From Eubacterium xylanophilum ATCC 35991 (GTDB lineage: Bacteria; Bacillota; Clostridia; Lachnospirales; Lachnospiraceae), in NCBI RefSeq assembly GCF_000518685.1, contig NZ_JAEB01000001.1:124001-188000 (forward strand): 64,000 bases of DNA. The letters are read 5' to 3'. A program made the translations under genes and the position numbers. The notes beneath the pieces were generated by a model, which worked only from the letters and a program-made list of their open reading frames with translations, ran no database searches and was not told the origin of the DNA. This document shows, one piece after another, positions 1-9,104 of this stretch (positions within the stretch are counted from its first letter, which is position 1; each line of letters begins with the position of its first letter).

Positions 1-945
1 ACACTGAGAGAAGCCGAGAAAAAGGGATATTCTGTATATGTTGATTCCGAGTGTGAATTCTTCATGTTCCACACTGATGACAATGGAATGCCAACAACTA
101 TCACTCACGAGCAGGCGGGATACCTGGATGTCGGCCCTATGGATCTTGGCGAGAATGCCAGAAGAGGTATCGTTCTCGATCTCGAGGCAATGGGATTTGA
201 AGTAGAATCTTCTCATCATGAAAAGGCACCTGCCCAGCATGAAATCACTTTCAGCAGTGCAGAGGCAATGCAAAGTGCGGATGAAATCATTACATTCAAA
301 AATGCGGTAAGATCTACAGCCAAGAGATTTGGTCTTCATGCAACCTTCATGCCAAAACCGCTGACCGGTGTTCCCGGCTCGGGAATGCATGTTAACTTCG
401 CGGTTTATAAGGATGATCGGAACATTTTCAATTATAAAGATGGAGAGTTAAAGGATGAGGTGAAGTACTTCATCGGCGGCATTCTCAAATACGCCAAGGA
501 GATGTGCCCGATAACGAATCCGATTGTCAATTCATATAGACGCCTGACAGACAGCTTTGATGCGCCAAAGAAGGTGGATTGGACTTCGCAAAGCGGAAAT
601 ACTCTGGCTAAAGTCAGAAAGAGAATCGGGGATGATATGAAGGTTGAGCTTCGATTCCCGGATCCTTCTGCAAATCCATACCTGACAATAGCTTTGTTTG
701 TGAAGGCAGGACTCAAGGGTATTGAGGAAAATATTCTGCCGGGAGAAGAGTGCAGTGAAAAGGCGGATAGGTTGCCTGCTACACTTGGAGAATCCATCGA
801 GATTATGAGAAATTCAAAGTTTGTCAGAGAAGCACTTGGAGATCAGTTTGTGGATTCATATCTCGATATCAAGAGTGCAGAGTGGCAGGAGTATATGTCT
901 CAAGTGTCAGATTGGGAGATTTCAAAGTATCTATATAGGACGTAG
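1..945 (+). CDS. glnA: Glutamine synthetase type I, 5'-truncated by window edge
   Basis: Makes glutamine from glutamate, ammonia and ATP in the cytoplasm. The reading frame is open from base 1, so the start codon and roughly 130 N-terminal residues lie outside the window; 314 residues remain. Visible family motifs are the metal-binding ECEFF strand, the SSHHEKAPAQHEI segment, the PKPLTGVPGSGMHVN ATP/glutamate-site motif and the VELRFPDPSANPYL region. No adenylylation-type C-terminal extension is seen, which suits the shorter GSI-alpha form of Firmicutes. The ANTAR regulator follows 17 bases downstream and asnB after that, so the three probably form one nitrogen-assimilation operon. Identification is secure. 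Confidence 0.97.
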   Translation, partial: TLREAEKKGYSVYVDSECEFFMFHTDDNGMPTTITHEQAGYLDVGPMDLGENARRGIVLDLEAMGFEVESSHHEKAPAQHEITFSSAEAMQSADEIITFKNAVRSTAKRFGLHATFMPKPLTGVPGSGMHVNFAVYKDDRNIFNYKDGELKDEVKYFIGGILKYAKEMCPITNPIVNSYRRLTDSFDAPKKVDWTSQSGNTLAKVRKRIGDDMKVELRFPDPSANPYLTIALFVKAGLKGIEENILPGEECSEKADRLPATLGESIEIMRNSKFVREALGDQFVDSYLDIKSAEWQEYMSQVSDWEISKYLYRT

Positions 946-962
946 AGAAAGGGTGCGTGCGT

Positions 963-1505
963 ATGGCTGGAATTATTATAGCCTCGGCCCATATACAGGA
1001 TGCTCGCAAACTTAAGGATGTCTTGAATAGGTATGGATATAGCACATGCATAGTGTGCCAAACAATGTCCAGTGCGTTGAATAGAGTCCAGGATTATGAT
1101 GCGGGAATTGTAATATGCACTGCCAGGCTCCCGGATGGAAACTACGCGGATTTGTACAATGAACTGCCGGAGCGGTTTCAAATGATACTTCTTTCCGGAA
1201 AGAGAGAAATTGAAATAGGCGAAGATGAGCGAATTGTACTGATAAGAAGTCCGTTTAAAATACAGCAGCTTATGTATGAATTGGAAGCTGTTGTGAGGCG
1301 TTTAGAGTGGAGTAAGGAACCAATTAAGAGAGCAAAAAAGCGCAGAAGTGAGTCTGAGAGACAGATAATAGAAAGTGCTAAGCTTCTCTTAATGGAGAAA
1401 AAAGATATGTCTGAGCCGGAAGCTCACAGATACATTCAGAAGATAAGTATGAATTCGGGTGTAGATGTGGTGGAGACTGCTCAGAAAATAATATTAACTT
1501 ATTAG
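963..1505 (+). CDS. ANTAR-domain response regulator
   Basis: Predicted RNA-binding antitermination regulator of about 180 residues. The N-terminal two thirds look like a degenerate receiver domain (IIIASAHIQDARKLKDVL, then VICTARLPDG). The C-terminal 50 residues, from ESERQIIESAKLLL to DVVETAQKIIL, match an ANTAR three-helix domain. A GTG at 957 is in frame, but the GAGAAAGGG ribosome site at 945-953 suits the ATG at 963 better. ANTAR genes directly behind glnA are common in Clostridia, where they are thought to couple glutamine status to transcription. That role here is inferred from position. No ANTAR target hairpin pair was found in the short upstream gap. Confidence 0.88.
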   Translation: MAGIIIASAHIQDARKLKDVLNRYGYSTCIVCQTMSSALNRVQDYDAGIVICTARLPDGNYADLYNELPERFQMILLSGKREIEIGEDERIVLIRSPFKIQQLMYELEAVVRRLEWSKEPIKRAKKRRSESERQIIESAKLLLMEKKDMSEPEAHRYIQKISMNSGVDVVETAQKIILTY

Positions 1506-1516
1506 GAGGCAACAAT

Positions 1517-3097
1517 ATGTGTTCAATTATGTGTTACGAGGGAAAGGATATTTCCATTGAAGAATTTAAGAAAAATATGCTGAAGTCTGAGCATCGTGGA
1601 CCGGATGATGCGAGAGTTATTGAGACTGAAACAGGCTATCTTGGATTTATGAGACTTGCTATTATGGGGCTCACAGAAGAGGGAATGCAGCCATTTGAGA
1701 GAAATGGCAACTTCGTAATATGTAATGGCGAGTTGTATGGCTTTCGAAGAATCAAGAAGGAACTTGAGAGAGATGGATATGAGTTCAAAAGCGGATCTGA
1801 CTGTGAGATCATCCTCCCTCTTCTAGAGCGATATGGTCTTGAGATGCCTGCGCACTTGGATGCAGAGTACGCTTTTGTGATATATGACAAGGAGAAGGGG
1901 CTCATAGCAGCAAGGGATCCAATCGGAATTCGCCCGCTTTTCTATGGGTATAGCAAAAGTGGCAACATTATGTTTGCCAGCGAGGCGATTAACCTTGTGG
2001 AGTTGACTGACGAGATAAAACCATTTCCGCCGGGAACGATCTATCATGACGGAAAATTCGAAAAGTATGAGGATATCGGACACGTTGATTCCTATAAACA
2101 TCATTCAGTTGAAGAGATAACGAAAAATATTCACGATCTCTTGAAAGCCGGTGTAGAGAAGAGAATGGACGCTGATGCGCCGATGGGTTATCTTCTGTCG
2201 GGTGGACTCGATTCAAGTCTTGTATGTGCGCTTGCGGCAAATATCTCAGGAGCGCCTATCAGAACATTTGCAATAGGAATGGATGTAGATGCTATCGACC
2301 TCAAGTATGCAAAGCAGGTTGCAGATTATATAGGAGCAGTTCACACGGAAGTGATAATGACCAAAAAGGATGTATTAGATTCGCTAGAAGAGGTTATTAG
2401 ACACTTGGCAACCTATGATATTACTACGATTAGAGCTAGTGTTGGAATGTATCTTTTGTGCAAATATATCCATGAAAAGACTGATATTAAAACACTTATG
2501 ACAGGTGAAATCTCTGATGAATTATTTGGATACAAGTATACGGATTTTGCACCGGACGCAGAAAGTTTTCAGCGGGAAGCGGAGAAGAGAATGCGAGAGC
2601 TGTACATGTATGATGTGTTGAGAGCGGATCGATGTCTTGCAGCCAACAGTCTGGAGGCGAGAGTTCCTTTTGGAGACCTTGATTTTGCCAGATATGTGAT
2701 GCAGGTGGATCCGGCAGCTAAGATGAATACATATGGCAAGGGCAAATACCTTCTCAGGAAAGCTTTTGAGCAGGATGAGATTCTTCCGGAGCAGATTCTC
2801 TGGAGAGAGAAAGCAGCCTTCAGCGATGCAGTGGGACACAGCATGGTTGATGATATTAAGGAATATGCCGAGGAATTTTACTCCGATGAGGAGTACGCCG
2901 AAAAGATAAAAAAATATTCGGAGAAGACACCATTTACCAAGGAAAGCCTTTTGTATAGAGAGATTTTTGAAAAGTATTATCCTGGACAAGCGAATATGGT
3001 TGTAGATTTTTGGATGCCAAACAAGTCATGGGAGGGCTGTGATGTAGGGGATCCAAGTGCGAGATTTCTCTCGAATTACGGCGATAGTGGAAAATAA
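1517..3097 (+). CDS. asnB: Asparagine synthase (glutamine-hydrolysing)
   Basis: Converts aspartate, glutamine and ATP to asparagine. The 526-residue protein has an N-terminal class II glutamine amidotransferase domain starting MCSIMCYEG, so Cys2 would become the N-terminal nucleophile after Met removal. The GELYG and CNGELY segments of that domain are present. The C-terminal synthetase domain carries the PP-loop SGGLDSS at residues 228-234 and the TGEISDELFGYKY motif. An excellent AGGAGG lies seven bases before the ATG. Co-directional with glnA and the ANTAR gene (11-base gap), so likely co-regulated by nitrogen status. Confidence 0.95.
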   Translation: MCSIMCYEGKDISIEEFKKNMLKSEHRGPDDARVIETETGYLGFMRLAIMGLTEEGMQPFERNGNFVICNGELYGFRRIKKELERDGYEFKSGSDCEIILPLLERYGLEMPAHLDAEYAFVIYDKEKGLIAARDPIGIRPLFYGYSKSGNIMFASEAINLVELTDEIKPFPPGTIYHDGKFEKYEDIGHVDSYKHHSVEEITKNIHDLLKAGVEKRMDADAPMGYLLSGGLDSSLVCALAANISGAPIRTFAIGMDVDAIDLKYAKQVADYIGAVHTEVIMTKKDVLDSLEEVIRHLATYDITTIRASVGMYLLCKYIHEKTDIKTLMTGEISDELFGYKYTDFAPDAESFQREAEKRMRELYMYDVLRADRCLAANSLEARVPFGDLDFARYVMQVDPAAKMNTYGKGKYLLRKAFEQDEILPEQILWREKAAFSDAVGHSMVDDIKEYAEEFYSDEEYAEKIKKYSEKTPFTKESLLYREIFEKYYPGQANMVVDFWMPNKSWEGCDVGDPSARFLSNYGDSGK

Positions 3098-3107
3098 AAA
3101 ATTATGC

Positions 3108-3136
3108 TAGCGTTATTTGAAAAAAGGGTGTATAAT
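3108..3136 (+). promoter_or_regulatory. Possible carA promoter
   Basis: A perfect TATAAT lies at 3131-3136 in the asnB-carA gap, about 42 bases before the carA start. No good -35 hexamer sits 16-18 bases upstream, although TG directly precedes the -10. No terminator hairpin was seen behind asnB, so read-through from the asnB operon is also possible. Confidence 0.35.
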
Positions 3137-3178
3137 CTAATGTGGTAAAAATCAGAATGAAAAAAGAGGTGTTATTCA

Positions 3179-4267
3179 TTGATAGAAAAAAAGAATAGAA
3201 AGATTATTCTTGAAGATGGAGTTGAATTCGCTGGATACGGCTTTGGCGCTGATTGCGACAGAGTCACTGAACTCGTGTTCAACACGTCTATGGTGGGATA
3301 TCAAGAAATATTGTCAGATCCATCCTACACTGATCAGAGTGTGGTTATGACCTATCCACTGATTGGAAACTATGGTATGAATGATGACGATTATGAGACA
3401 GTAAATCCAAGCTTGGGAGGATTCATCGTTAGAGAGTATAACGATGAGCCTTCCAATTTTCGGAGTAATAAGACTTTATCAGAGGTGATGAAGGAATATG
3501 GAATTCCGGGAATCCAGGGCGTTGATACCAGAGCCATCACTCGTTCTATCAGAGATCTTGGAAGCAGAAAGGTATTAATTACAGATATTGATACATCTCT
3601 TGAGGAAGGCTTGGAAATTCTCAAGAAGACAGAACTTCCAAAGGATGCGGTTAGCCGCGTCAGCACCAAGGAAATATATGTGAAGGAGCCAGAAAAATAT
3701 GACTTTCACGTAGTGGCAATTGACTGCGGAATGAAGTTGAATATCCTTCGCAGCTTGTTGAAAAAGAAGTGTAAAGTTACGGTAGTTCCATACAACACAT
3801 CGGCGGAGAAAATCAAGGAGCTCAAGCCAGACGGAATATTTATCTCCAACGGGCCGGGTAACCCAGAGGACGCTGTTGAAGTAGTTGAGACAGTGAAACA
3901 GCTTGTAGGTAAATATCCTATCTTTGGAATTTGCCTTGGTCACCAGATCATCTCCCTTGTGTATGGAGCCCAAACATATAAACTCAAGTTTGGACACAGA
4001 GGTGGCAACCACCCTGTGCGGAACATTTCCAATGGGAAGATAGAGATAACTTCTCAGAACCACTCATATGCGGTGGATGACAAGAGTCTTGCAAATACAG
4101 ATTTGGAGGCGACACATATAAATATTCTCGACAACACAATCGAGGGTGTGAAGTGTGATAAGGACAATGTATTTAGTGTTCAGTATCATCCGGAAAGTGC
4201 GCCTGGTCCACAGGATAGCGGGTATTTGTTTGACATATTTATCGACAATATGAAGGAGGGGAAATAA
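3179..4267 (+). CDS. carA: Carbamoyl-phosphate synthase small subunit
   Basis: Glutamine-hydrolysing subunit that feeds ammonia to CarB for pyrimidine and arginine synthesis. It is 362 residues, normal for the family. The N-terminal CPSase small-chain domain starts [14 protein letters not shown]. The class I glutamine amidotransferase domain has FGICLGHQ with the nucleophile at Cys252, and the catalytic His-Glu pair in [10 protein letters not shown]. The start is TTG at 3179, supported by AGAGGTG eight bases upstream; no in-frame ATG fits. carB begins two bases after the stop, so the pair is translationally coupled. Confidence 0.96.
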   Translation: MIEKKNRKIILEDGVEFAGYGFGADCDRVTELVFNTSMVGYQEILSDPSYTDQSVVMTYPLIGNYGMNDDDYETVNPSLGGFIVREYNDEPSNFRSNKTLSEVMKEYGIPGIQGVDTRAITRSIRDLGSRKVLITDIDTSLEEGLEILKKTELPKDAVSRVSTKEIYVKEPEKYDFHVVAIDCGMKLNILRSLLKKKCKVTVVPYNTSAEKIKELKPDGIFISNGPGNPEDAVEVVETVKQLVGKYPIFGICLGHQIISLVYGAQTYKLKFGHRGGNHPVRNISNGKIEITSQNHSYAVDDKSLANTDLEATHINILDNTIEGVKCDKDNVFSVQYHPESAPGPQDSGYLFDIFIDNMKEGK

Positions 4268-4268
4268 A

Positions 4269-7200
4269 GTGCCAAAGAGAACTGATTTGAAGAAAATTAT
4301 GGTTATCGGATCCGGCCCGATTATAATTGGTCAGGCAGCAGAGTTTGATTATGCGGGAACGCAGGCTTGTCTTGCCCTTAAAGAAGAGGGGTATGAAGTC
4401 ATCCTTTGCAATTCAAATCCTGCGACAATCATGACAGATCCGGCCATTGCAGATAAAGTATATATGGAACCTCTTAACCTCGAGTATATTGCCAAAATAG
4501 TCCGCTACGAGAGACCTGATGCAATCGTTCCAAGCCTCGGTGGTCAGACCGGACTTAACCTTGCTATTCAGTTGGAAAAGCGTGGTATCCTCAAGGAGTG
4601 TAACGTGGAGCTTCTCGGTACGGGAAGCAAGAGTATAGAGATGGCAGAGGACAGAGAGCTTTTTAAGGAGCTCTGTGAGAGACTGGGCGAGCCGGTACTT
4701 CCTTCAGTTATTGCCAATACAATGGAAGAGGGACTTGAAGCGGCTAAGCAAATCGGCTATCCGCTTATTTTGCGTCCTGCCTATACACTTGGAGGAACGG
4801 GCGGCGGATTTGTCTCTAATGAAGAAGAGTTCATCGAGATGATGAAGAATGCTTTGGAACTTTCCCCAGTTAATCAGGTTTTGGTGGAGAAGAGTATTAA
4901 GGGATATAAGGAAATAGAATACGAAGTAATGCGTGATGCCAATGACACGGCAATTACTATTTGTAATATGGAAAATATAGATCCGGTAGGTATTCACACA
5001 GGCGATTCTACCGTGGTTTGTCCGTCTCAAACACTTACAAACAAAGAGTATCATATGCTCAGAGACAGTGCGCTTAAGATTATCCGTGAGCTTGAAATCA
5101 AGGGTGGATGCAATGTTCAGTTTGCACTTGATCCGGAATCATTTCAATACTATTTGATTGAGGTAAACCCTCGTGTTTCTAGGTCTTCGGCACTTGCGTC
5201 AAAGGCTAGTGGTTATCCTATTGCAAGGGTATCAGCCAAGATAAGTATAGGCATGAATCTTGATGAGATTATGCTCGCCAATACACCGGCGTCCTTTGAG
5301 CCAAGTCTTGACTATGTGGTTACAAAGATGTCAAGGTTCCCATTTGATAAGTTTGCAGATGCCAATAATACACTTGGAACACAGATGAAGGCCACAGGAG
5401 AGGTCATGGCAGTAGGAAGGACAATTGAAGAGAGCCTATTAAAAGCTGTGAGGTCCCTTGAAATCGGAGTTGTCCACATCTATCATGACAAGTTTGATGA
5501 TATATCAACAGAAGAAATTCTCGACTATATCGGTCTTGGAACTGACGATAGATTGTTTGCCATAGCAGAACTCTTCAGAAGAGATGTGGAGTTAGACAAA
5601 ATACACGAGATTACACAGATAGATAAAATATTCCTTGTAAAGATTAGAAATATTATTGCTATGGAGCGTATGCTGTCAGATAACAAGGGTGATTTGAGCG
5701 TTTTAATAGAGGCAAAGAAACTTGGATTTTCAGATACTTATATTGCTAAACTCTGGGAAATGTCTGAGATTGAGGTTTATAATCTCAGAAAAGAACAGAA
5801 TATTTTCCCTGTTTACAAAATGATAGACAGCTGTGCCTCTGAGTTTGATAGTTATATACCATATTTTTATTCTACATATGAACAGTATAACGAGTCTGTT
5901 GACTCAGGAAAGAAGAAGATTATCGTTCTCGGTTCCGGCCCAATTAGAATTGGACAGGGTGTGGAGTTTGATTACTCTACTGTTCATGCCATTAAGACAA
6001 TCAGGGAATACGGCTATGAGGCCATTATAATAAATAACAATCCGGAGACAGTATCTACAGACTATACAACCAGTGATAAGCTTTATTTTGAACCCCTCAC
6101 TCCGGAAGATGTGATGAATATCATCAATATGGAGAAGCCTGAGGGAGTCATCGCGTCCCTCGGTGGACAGACTGCCATCAATCTTGCCACCCCTCTTATG
6201 GAGCGTGGAGTTAAGATTATCGGAACAGATTGCGATGCCATCGACCGTGCAGAAAACAGAGATTTATTCGAAAACTTGCTCAAAGAACTTGACATTCCCC
6301 AACCAAAGGGCTTTGCGGTAACTAGCATCGAAGACGGAGTAAAGGTTGCAGAGGAAATCGGATATCCTGTTCTCGTGAGACCAAGTTTCGTACTTGGCGG
6401 GCGAGCTATGAGAATTGTTGCCAAGGAAGAACACTTACGTGAATACCTCAAGACTGCCGTTGAAATCGACGAAGATAAGCCGGTTCTCGTAGATAAATAC
6501 ATCCGCGGTAAGGAAGTAGAGGTTGATGCCATTTGCGATGGAACAGATGTATTTGTCCCTGGAATTATGGAATTGGTTGAGAGGACTGGAGTCCATTCTG
6601 GAGATTCCATAAGTGTATATCCTCCATATTCAATCTCCGACAATGTAAAAGAAAAAATTCTTGATTATACTAAGAGGCTTGGCCTTGGAATTGGAATTAT
6701 CGGACTATTTAACATACAATTCATCGTGGATAAAGAAGAAAATGTATATATTATCGAGGTAAATCCTCGTTCATCCAGAACTGTTCCATTCCTGTCAAAA
6801 GCGACAGGATATAGCTTGCCGGACATTGCAACTTATGTAATTCTCGGCGAGTCGCTAAAAAAACAGGGGATAAATATGTTATATCCAGAGGAGAAAAATA
6901 GATATTATGTCAAGGCACCTGCCTTCTCTTTCTCAAAGCTCCGTGGAATGGATGCTTATCTATCACCTGAGATGAAGTCAACCGGTGAGGCGATTGGTTA
7001 TGACAGAAAGCTTCACAGAGCCATGTACAAGGCATTGGTTGCCTCCGGAATTAAGCTTCACAATTATGGAACAGTCATGGTAACTCTTGCTGATGAAGAC
7101 AAGGAGGAAGCCCTTCCGATCGTTAAGCGTTTTTATGACATGGGATTCAACATCGAAGCAACCATCGGAACTGGAGTATTTCTCAAGGAGAATGGAATTC

Positions 7201-7451
7201 GCACCCGCATCCGAGGCAAGATGAGCGACGGAAGCGAAGATGTTCTAGATGCCATACGATCAGGCTATGTTAGTTACGTAATTAATACGAGAGCGATCTT
7301 GTCTGGAATTCACTATGGCGATGGTGTTTCAATTAGGCGATGTGCCAGTGAAAACAACGTGACCATGTTTACGAGTCTTGATACTGTCCGCGTATTGCTT
7401 GATGTCCTCGAGGAATTGACTATGGGAATATCAACTATTGATGCGGAGTAA
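4269..7451 (+). CDS. carB: Carbamoyl-phosphate synthase large subunit
   Basis: Synthetase subunit of 1060 residues that makes carbamoyl phosphate from bicarbonate, ammonia and two ATP. It shows the duplicated architecture of the family: two near-parallel carboxyphosphate and carbamate ATP-grasp halves starting [15 protein letters not shown] and [15 protein letters not shown]. Each half has LGGQT motifs and EVNPR(V/S)SRS/T nucleotide-site motifs, and a C-terminal MGS-like allosteric domain follows. The GTG start at 4269 follows an AGGAGGGG site that lies inside the end of carA. A strong terminator follows. Confidence 0.97.
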   Translation: MPKRTDLKKIMVIGSGPIIIGQAAEFDYAGTQACLALKEEGYEVILCNSNPATIMTDPAIADKVYMEPLNLEYIAKIVRYERPDAIVPSLGGQTGLNLAIQLEKRGILKECNVELLGTGSKSIEMAEDRELFKELCERLGEPVLPSVIANTMEEGLEAAKQIGYPLILRPAYTLGGTGGGFVSNEEEFIEMMKNALELSPVNQVLVEKSIKGYKEIEYEVMRDANDTAITICNMENIDPVGIHTGDSTVVCPSQTLTNKEYHMLRDSALKIIRELEIKGGCNVQFALDPESFQYYLIEVNPRVSRSSALASKASGYPIARVSAKISIGMNLDEIMLANTPASFEPSLDYVVTKMSRFPFDKFADANNTLGTQMKATGEVMAVGRTIEESLLKAVRSLEIGVVHIYHDKFDDISTEEILDYIGLGTDDRLFAIAELFRRDVELDKIHEITQIDKIFLVKIRNIIAMERMLSDNKGDLSVLIEAKKLGFSDTYIAKLWEMSEIEVYNLRKEQNIFPVYKMIDSCASEFDSYIPYFYSTYEQYNESVDSGKKKIIVLGSGPIRIGQGVEFDYSTVHAIKTIREYGYEAIIINNNPETVSTDYTTSDKLYFEPLTPEDVMNIINMEKPEGVIASLGGQTAINLATPLMERGVKIIGTDCDAIDRAENRDLFENLLKELDIPQPKGFAVTSIEDGVKVAEEIGYPVLVRPSFVLGGRAMRIVAKEEHLREYLKTAVEIDEDKPVLVDKYIRGKEVEVDAICDGTDVFVPGIMELVERTGVHSGDSISVYPPYSISDNVKEKILDYTKRLGLGIGIIGLFNIQFIVDKEENVYIIEVNPRSSRTVPFLSKATGYSLPDIATYVILGESLKKQGINMLYPEEKNRYYVKAPAFSFSKLRGMDAYLSPEMKSTGEAIGYDRKLHRAMYKALVASGIKLHNYGTVMVTLADEDKEEALPIVKRFYDMGFNIEATIGTGVFLKENGIRTRIRGKMSDGSEDVLDAIRSGYVSYVINTRAILSGIHYGDGVSIRRCASENNVTMFTSLDTVRVLLDVLEELTMGISTIDAE

Positions 7452-7469
7452 TATAGGGTAATAATAGAA

Positions 7470-7549
7470 GGGCACCTCAGTCTGTACCGACCTCCAATCG
7501 TTAGATTTTAGGTCTAGCTTTTGGGGGGCGGTACAGACGGTGCCCTTTT
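7470..7549 (+). terminator. Rho-independent terminator of carAB
   Basis: A long two-part stem pairs GGGCACC (7470-7476) with GGTGCCC and TCTGTACCG with CGGTACAGA. The right arm ends at 7545 and is followed by TTTT. The loop is long and contains an inner GACCTCC/GGGGG pairing. It also sits at the 3' end of the minus-strand gene that follows. Confidence 0.85.
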
Positions 7550-7550
7550 G

Positions 7551-8357
7551 TCATGAAAAGAATCTATTAATTATTAGTTGAATATGCTTGGTTCCAAGCG
7601 AATGTTCGGAGGTTTCCTCCGTTACAATAAAATCTCTTCCCTGATATAAGCCCTCATTCTCGTAGTCTCGGAATCTCGAGATAGCATGATTAGCATAAAA
7701 TGAATCATCCATCATACCACGGTGTTCCCAAATGATAACTCTTCTTTCTCTGATATTTAGTACTGTGAAATCGGGATATATAGTTTTTCCGTCACTTAAG
7801 TGAAATGGATATTCATATTTATAAGGAATACCATTTTTTTTAAGGAGATTTGCAATATTTATCTCAGTTTTTGATCTAACATGTTCGTTGTTGTCTGTGT
7901 AAAAATCAGTGTCATTGTGATAGCTATTATAATCTTCCCAAGGAAGATTCATCCACCAATTAATATAATCCTCATCACTCGTCTCGGCAAGTTCGATGTA
8001 CTGTTGGAGTTCTCCTGGAAAGCTAGTATGTAAATTTTTAATTGCATCATTGCAACTAGAGTATTCTTTAAATAACTCTAATAATTCTTGTTTCTTTTGA
8101 AGCAGCACAAGGACATCTTTGTCATAACTCTTTTGTACAAGCTTTTTTAATAAGCTGGAATTGGACTTGGAAATATATGTCCCCGTTGTGGAACTTGGAG
8201 TTTCCCTATGGTAGTATTGCAAACTGTTTTTACACCTTGAAATCTTGAGTTTTCCCGGTGGCGCAGACTTGAGCCTACGCTTGATTTTTCTTATAGTTTT
8301 TTTGTTTTTGGTAATTACATCTGGTTCTAATAATATTGAATTTTCAGTATTAATCAT
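7551..8357 (-). CDS. Hypothetical protein with PD-(D/E)XK nuclease-like C-terminus
   Basis: A protein of about 268 residues with no signal peptide or membrane segment. The N-terminus is Lys/Arg-rich and the middle is helical (KKQELLELFKEYSS). The last third has the pattern of the restriction-endonuclease fold: RSKTEINIANLL supplying an early Glu, then TIYPDFTVLN with the Asp, then VIIWEHRGMMDD with Glu in the Q/E-x-H position. Such proteins are scattered in Firmicutes without a proven role; nuclease activity is inferred. The ATG at 8357 has AGGGGG just upstream and is preferred to an in-frame ATG at 8378 that lacks a site. It stands alone, with its own promoter, next to a palindrome array. 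Confidence 0.7.
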   Translation of the reverse strand: MINTENSILLEPDVITKNKKTIRKIKRRLKSAPPGKLKISRCKNSLQYYHRETPSSTTGTYISKSNSSLLKKLVQKSYDKDVLVLLQKKQELLELFKEYSSCNDAIKNLHTSFPGELQQYIELAETSDEDYINWWMNLPWEDYNSYHNDTDFYTDNNEHVRSKTEINIANLLKKNGIPYKYEYPFHLSDGKTIYPDFTVLNIRERRVIIWEHRGMMDDSFYANHAISRFRDYENEGLYQGRDFIVTEETSEHSLGTKHIQLIINRFFS

Positions 8358-8404
8358 ATTTCCCCCTATCAAATACATAATGTGTTTAGTACAATTACTA
8401 TTAA

Positions 8405-8433
8405 ATAATAACTAGATTAGAGTGCGTTGTCAA
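8405..8433 (-). promoter_or_regulatory. Sigma-A promoter for the PD-(D/E)XK-like gene
   Basis: On the minus strand a perfect TTGACA (8433-8428) and TATTAT (8410-8405) are separated by exactly 17 bases. The start codon follows about 48 bases after the -10. Confidence 0.72.
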
Positions 8434-8493
8434 GTGTCGTTTATACGTGGATGGGAGAAGATGGAAAGTATGTCACGGCAAATTAGAGGAGAA

Positions 8494-8790
8494 TACGGCT
8501 AGATTTAGTAATAATGTAAATTTAGCCGTACGACAAGAAAAAAAAAGATAAGTATGTCACGGCAAATTAGAGGAGAATACGGCTAGATTTAGAAGAATTG
8601 AAAATTTAGCCGTACTGATAATACGATTTTGGAAAAAACAATGAGCACATAATCTGAGAAATAGGATGGGTACGGAAAAATAGCAAGATTATAGAAATCT
8701 AGCCGTAATATGAGTCAAATATAATGAACACAAAAGTTTGTAGACAAGATACGTACGGAAAAAAGTCGGGAAAAGTGGAATCTAGCCGTA
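8494..8790. repeat. Array A of four 37-bp palindromes
   Basis: Four palindromes, each exactly 37 bp from TACGG to CCGTA, lie at 8494-8530, 8578-8614, 8671-8707 and 8754-8790. The best copies form 13-bp stems with an 11-base loop. Start-to-start spacing is 84, 93 and 83 bp. The first two copies share an identical 42-bp stretch (8467-8508 and 8551-8592) that includes TGTCACGGCAAATTAGAGG ahead of the palindrome. No gene was found in the surrounding 700-bp gap between 8434 and 8940. Confidence 0.85.
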
Positions 8791-8941
8791 TTTTCCCTCA
8801 GGATCAGCAAACATGCCCCATCCCAGAAGCAAGAAGAGAAGCCTCTGCCATCCCCTTACTTATCCATTTTGCATAGAAAACCAAATTAACCCCAAAATCA
8901 TTGCAGACTGAATCGAATCCAAAAAAAACAACATTTCATCT

Positions 8942-8990
8942 TTACAATTGATAGTATGAGTGGTATCATATAAATACAATATGTTGTGCT
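8942..8990 (+). promoter_or_regulatory. Candidate NrdR double box and nrdD promoter
   Basis: TACAATATGTTGTG at 8975-8988 closely fits the palindromic NrdR box. A weaker copy, ACAATTGATAGTAT, starts at 8944. The shared ACAAT steps are exactly 32 bp apart, the helical spacing known for paired NrdR boxes. The nrdD gene is 115 bases downstream. Promoter hexamers overlap the boxes (TATAAA at 8969 or TACAAT at 8975), which would allow repression. Confidence 0.6.
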
Positions 8991-8998
8991 TGACAAGT

Positions 8999-9027
8999 AT
9001 GAGAGTGGTTATTTAGTCCACTCTCAT
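8999..9027 (+). promoter_or_regulatory. Leader hairpin upstream of nrdD
   Basis: A perfect 10-bp stem (ATGAGAGTGG with CCACTCTCAT) closes a 9-base loop and is followed by TATTT. It lies in the predicted nrdD leader, so it may be an attenuator or mRNA stabiliser. The weak U-run argues against a strong terminator. Confidence 0.5.
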
Positions 9028-9104
9028 TATTTGCGGTAAAATGGAGATTTTTGGGGTGCCAAAGATTATCCGTCTAGAAAAATATGTATCAAGGGAAGGT
9101 TATT

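Noticed and set aside
4704-5054. Minus-strand open frames inside carB and other large genes
   Set aside because: They are antisense shadows of strongly conserved coding sequence.
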